This document shows positions 61,862-64,000 of a stretch of DNA of 64,000 nt, in pieces. The notes beneath the pieces were generated by a model that ran no database searches, had not been told where the DNA came from, and saw only the letters and a program-made list of their open reading frames with translations. Numbering within the stretch: the first letter of the stretch is position 1; every line of letters starts with the position of its first letter. Source of the DNA: Bog-159 sp049511415 (lineage in GTDB: Bacteria; Acidobacteriota; Terriglobia; Bryobacterales; Bryobacteraceae); the NCBI GenBank assembly GCA_049511415.1, contig JBEKYC010000034.1:37310-101309 (forward strand). Reading direction: 5' to 3'. A program made the translations under genes and the position numbers.

Positions 61862-62114
61862 CAGGCGGACGCATGGAGGCTCCGGGTCCTGCAGGGCTTG
61901 CGTCAGGGGCGGGAAAGCGCGGCGTTTCAGGAACGCTTTTTGGCGTTGCCTTGTCTCAGTGACCCGGCGCCGCTGGGCTTGTTTCTAAATGCCGCGGAGG
62001 TCTATCGCGAAGGGCACCGAAGCGCCGGTTTGGCATCAGGACCGGGATTCCGACGTCATCGCGAAGTACACGCCACTGAGGTGTGGACGCGACCCGCACA
62101 AGGCCGCAAGCTAA
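61828..62114 (+). pseudogene. Broken VapC toxin (PIN domain)
   Basis: The three pieces are in different frames. The start ILVDTSVWIELTGG holds the first Asp of the PIN active site. The middle, LQGLRQGRESAAFQERFLAL then DPAPLGLFLNAAEVYREGHR, is the usual helical part. The end reads WHQDRDSDVIAKYTPL. The segment between the last two, about 20-25 residues with the next acidic residues (normally TIRS-x-VDCLIA), is missing. With frame changes and this deletion no active RNase can be made. It lies head-on against the rplK 3' end. Confidence 0.75.
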
Positions 62115-62117
62115 AGA

Positions 62118-62552
62118 CTACTCAACCACTACATCCACGCCCATGCTACGTGCGGTGCCGCGGACCGAATTCATGGCGGCTTCCAGCGTGAAGCAGTTCA
62201 GGTCCGGCATTTTGATCTTGGCGATCTCTTCCACCTGCTGCTCGGTGATCTTGCCGACCTTGGTCTTGTGCGGCTCGGGCGATCCTTTGGCCAGATTGAC
62301 GGCGCGCTTGATCAGCACCGGCACGGGCGGCGTCTTGGTAATGAAGGTGAACGAGCGGTCCGAAAAAATGGTAATGACGACGGGGATGATCAGGCCTTCC
62401 TGATCCTTGCCCGAAGTCTTGGCGTTGAACGCCTTGCAGAAATCCATGATGTTGACGCCCTGCGGACCGAGGGCGGTGCCCACGGGCGGGGCCGGGGTCG
62501 CTTTGCCGGCGGGGATCTGCAGTTTTACGGAACCGGTGACTTTCTTTGCCAT
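62118..62552 (-). CDS. rplK: Ribosomal protein L11
   Basis: 144 residues. It binds 23S rRNA at the GTPase-associated centre. The start MAKKVTGSVKLQIPAGKATP and the end SVRGTARSMGVDVVVE are those of bacterial L11. AAGGAT lies 7 bases before the ATG. It follows nusG after 28 bases, as usual. But rplA, which nearly always follows, is absent: 3 bases after the stop the convergent VapC remnant begins. So the operon is broken here. Confidence 0.98.
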   Translation of the reverse strand: MAKKVTGSVKLQIPAGKATPAPPVGTALGPQGVNIMDFCKAFNAKTSGKDQEGLIIPVVITIFSDRSFTFITKTPPVPVLIKRAVNLAKGSPEPHKTKVGKITEQQVEEIAKIKMPDLNCFTLEAAMNSVRGTARSMGVDVVVE

Positions 62553-62580
62553 TTCTAAAATCCTTGCGAATCGTTATTCG

Positions 62581-63273
62581 TTATTCTTTTTCAACCTGCA
62601 GGAACTCCAACTCCACGGGCGTGGCGCGGCCAAAAATCATCACCATGACGCGCAGCGTGCCGCGGTCGGCATTGACCTCATCGACCTTGCCGCGGAAGTT
62701 GGCGAACGGACCATCGATGATGCGGACGCCGTCGTTCCTCTCGTAGGTGGTTTTGGGACGCGGGCGCTCCGCCGAAGAAGCCTGGCGGTAGAGGATGGAG
62801 TTGACCTCATCGGCGGTCAACGGAATCGGGTGCGTGCCGCCGCCCACAAAGCCGGTGACCCGCGGCGTGTTCTTTACTTCGTGCCACAGCTTGTCGGCTT
62901 CCAGTTTGGCTTCCTCGCTGTCCCGATTCATATCCATTTCCACCAGGACATAGCCGGGATAGACCAAACGCTTGCTGGTCACCTTTTTGCCGCCGCGCAA
63001 TTCAACCACTTCTTCGGTGGGGATCAGAACCTGGCCGATCTTGTCGGCGAAGCCGAAGGCGTCCGCACGGGTGCGCAGGGACTCAGCCACTTTCTGCTCA
63101 AACCCGGAGTACGTATGGATGATGTACCACTTCTTGGGCGAGGATTCATCGTAGCCGCCCGCAGCTGGAGCGGCCGGTGCGACGGCTTCTCCACCCGGCG
63201 TGGGCTGATCTTCGGGAGAGACAGCGCTCTCTACCTCTTCGTGTTCTGCAGGGTTACCGTTCTCGTCGTCCAT
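62581..63273 (-). CDS. nusG: Transcription antitermination factor NusG
   Basis: 230 residues, longer than the usual 175-185 because of an acidic N-terminal extension of about 45 residues (EHEEVESAVSPEDQPTPGGE). NusG links RNA polymerase to Rho or to ribosomal protein S10. The NGN domain starts at KKWYIIHTYSGFEQKVAESL, with VYPGYVLVEMDM; the KOW domain is VRIIDGPFANFRGKVDEV. It begins 3 bases after secE, with no clear ribosome-binding site, hence probably coupled to it. Confidence 0.97.
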   Translation of the reverse strand: MDDENGNPAEHEEVESAVSPEDQPTPGGEAVAPAAPAAGGYDESSPKKWYIIHTYSGFEQKVAESLRTRADAFGFADKIGQVLIPTEEVVELRGGKKVTSKRLVYPGYVLVEMDMNRDSEEAKLEADKLWHEVKNTPRVTGFVGGGTHPIPLTADEVNSILYRQASSAERPRPKTTYERNDGVRIIDGPFANFRGKVDEVNADRGTLRVMVMIFGRATPVELEFLQVEKE

Positions 63274-63276
63274 ATA

Positions 63277-63510
63277 TTATCGCGACATGGCGTGATACAA
63301 CTTGACAATCGTGTCGTTCAGAATCGCATCCACGATCGCGAAAAAGCCCGCGAAAGCGAACACCGTCAGGACCACCACCGCGGTAGTGCCCTCCACTTGC
63401 TTACGGTTGGGCCATGACACGCGGCGCATTTCGAGCTTCAACTCGTTAAAATAATCGCGCGTGCGCGTGGGCCAACTGGTGATGCTCTGAACCAAATTAT
63501 TGCCTTCCAT
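63277..63510 (-). CDS. secE: Preprotein translocase subunit SecE
   Basis: 77 residues, one transmembrane helix, as in most bacteria outside the enterics. It stabilises SecY in the Sec channel. The conserved cytoplasmic part NELKLEMRRVSWPNRKQVEG precedes the helix AVVVLTVFAFAGFFAIVDAI. GTGAGGT lies before the ATG. The gene follows tRNA-Trp and precedes nusG, the normal order. Confidence 0.96.
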   Translation of the reverse strand: MEGNNLVQSITSWPTRTRDYFNELKLEMRRVSWPNRKQVEGTTAVVVLTVFAFAGFFAIVDAILNDTIVKLYHAMSR

Positions 63511-63549
63511 GCAACCTCACTCCAGACTGTACCGGCTGTCAAATTGGAT

Positions 63550-63624
63550 TGGCAGGGGCGGAGGGATTCGAACCCCCACTCGCGGTTTTGGAGACCGCTG
63601 GTCTGCCGTTAAACCTACGCCCCT
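63550..63624 (-). tRNA. tRNA-Trp (anticodon CCA)
   Basis: The acceptor AGGGGCG pairs with CGCCCCT. The anticodon stem GCGGT/ACCGC frames the loop CTCCAAA with CCA at 63589-63591, and the T arm is GGGGG-TTCGAAT-CCCTC-like. The CCA end is encoded (63550-63552). Its place between rpmG and secE is the normal one in many bacteria. Confidence 0.95.
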
Positions 63625-63664
63625 CCGGTCAACCACCTGCGGGACATGCCTAGCCTTTTCTATT

Positions 63665-63817
63665 CTACTTGATTTCCTTGTGCGGCTGGTGCTTCCGGCA
63701 ATACGGGCAGAACTTCTTCATTTCCAGCCGTTCCGTGGTAGTTTTCTTGTTTTTGGTGCCGGAATAGTTCCGGTTCTTGCATTCCGTGCATTGAAATGTG
63801 ATGATCTCGCGCGGCAT
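63665..63817 (-). CDS. rpmG: Ribosomal protein L33
   Basis: 50 residues. Small zinc-ribbon protein of the 50S subunit: MPREIITFQCTECKNRNY, and the second pair CPYCRKH, so both Cys pairs are kept (the zinc-binding form). It lies between tuf and tRNA-Trp, 40 bases before the tRNA. Confidence 0.96.
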   Translation of the reverse strand: MPREIITFQCTECKNRNYSGTKNKKTTTERLEMKKFCPYCRKHQPHKEIK

Positions 63818-63859
63818 AATCTTCGTCCTCTCTTCTCGAACGCGCGCCCCTTTGCGCTC

Positions 63860-64000
63860 CTATTCGATAATGTCCGTGACGGTTCCGGCGCCCACCGTGC
63901 GTCCGCCTTCGCGGATGGCAAACCGCAACCCCTTGTCCATGGCGATGGGCGTGATCAAGTCGATCACCAGGTTCACGTTGTCGCCCGGCATCACCATCTC
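63860..64000 (-). CDS. tuf: Elongation factor Tu, C-terminal end only
   Basis: The last 46 residues are in the window; the rest lies beyond its right edge. EMVMPGDNVNLVIDLITPIA and FAIREGGRTVGAGTVTDIIE are the third beta-barrel domain of EF-Tu, which contacts aminoacyl-tRNA. It is first in the run tuf, rpmG, tRNA-Trp, secE, nusG, rplK. Confidence 0.97.
   Translation of the reverse strand, partial: EMVMPGDNVNLVIDLITPIAMDKGLRFAIREGGRTVGAGTVTDIIE

Overview
The window reads as chromosomal DNA of a high-GC Acidobacteriota member, most like the Bryobacterales/Solibacter group. This is inferred from gene content, not from a search. The indicators are an orphan MacB/FtsX permease of the acidobacterial duplicated type next to a PadR regulator, several secreted proteins of the TIGR03437 type, a PEP-CTERM protein, a Ser/Thr kinase fused to TPRs, and many exported hydrolases. 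Most long secondary reading frames are antisense shadows produced by the high GC.

Layout. 1-3.5 kb: envelope and metabolic genes on the minus strand (partial membrane protein, OmpH/Skp-like chaperone, gap, a BamE-like secreted protein) and a frameshifted ATPase remnant. 3.5-6.9 kb: succinate dehydrogenase/fumarate reductase operon (sdhC-sdhA-sdhB). 7-13.8 kb: TPR membrane protein, DEAD-box helicase, a decayed DUF4242 gene, small secreted proteins, a membrane J-domain protein and a VanX-type dipeptidase. 15-20.8 kb: overlapping set PEP-CTERM protein, TIGR03437-like protein, PadR and orphan permease, then an AraC regulator. 20.8-28.4 kb: a lipocalin-like/VOC fusion, a TPR kinase, an acetamidase-like protein and a two-gene molybdenum dehydrogenase. 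28.5-32.4 kb: a plus-strand cluster with a zf-HC2 anti-sigma-like membrane protein, a candidate partner or substrate protein, and a CHAT-protease lipoprotein with TPRs. 32.4-36.5 kb: a sulfatase-like pseudoenzyme, a HAF-repeat protein, and a Fic protein preceded by four 24-bp repeats, then tRNA-Met(CAT). 36.5-49.8 kb: UPF0182 protein, chemotaxis receptor, flippase-like protein, esterase, secreted proteins, an Nramp-Usp fusion and a matrixin-like metalloprotease. 49.8-51.3 kb: an AT-richer patch with a consensus promoter and a TIGR03437-like gene. 51.5-54.7 kb: amino-acid permease, aminotransferase and a secreted Nif3-like protein. 54.7-58.1 kb: three mutually overlapping genes encoding a response regulator/FAD reductase fusion, a cyclic-nucleotide-binding histidine kinase and a UBP-type zinc finger. 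58-61.2 kb: two exported peptidases (S10, S41). 61.2-62.1 kb: decayed FG-GAP and VapBC genes. 62.1-64 kb: tuf, rpmG, tRNA-Trp, secE, nusG and rplK, with no rplA behind rplK.

The strongest candidates for undescribed biology are the kinase/reductase/zinc-finger triad (54.7-58.1 kb), whose reductase has lost both redox-cysteine sites; the CHAT-protease cluster (28.5-32.4 kb); the Fic gene with its upstream repeat array; and the sulfatase pseudoenzyme. Several genes show fresh decay (ATPase, DUF4242, VapC) or fusion by stop loss (lipocalin/VOC).
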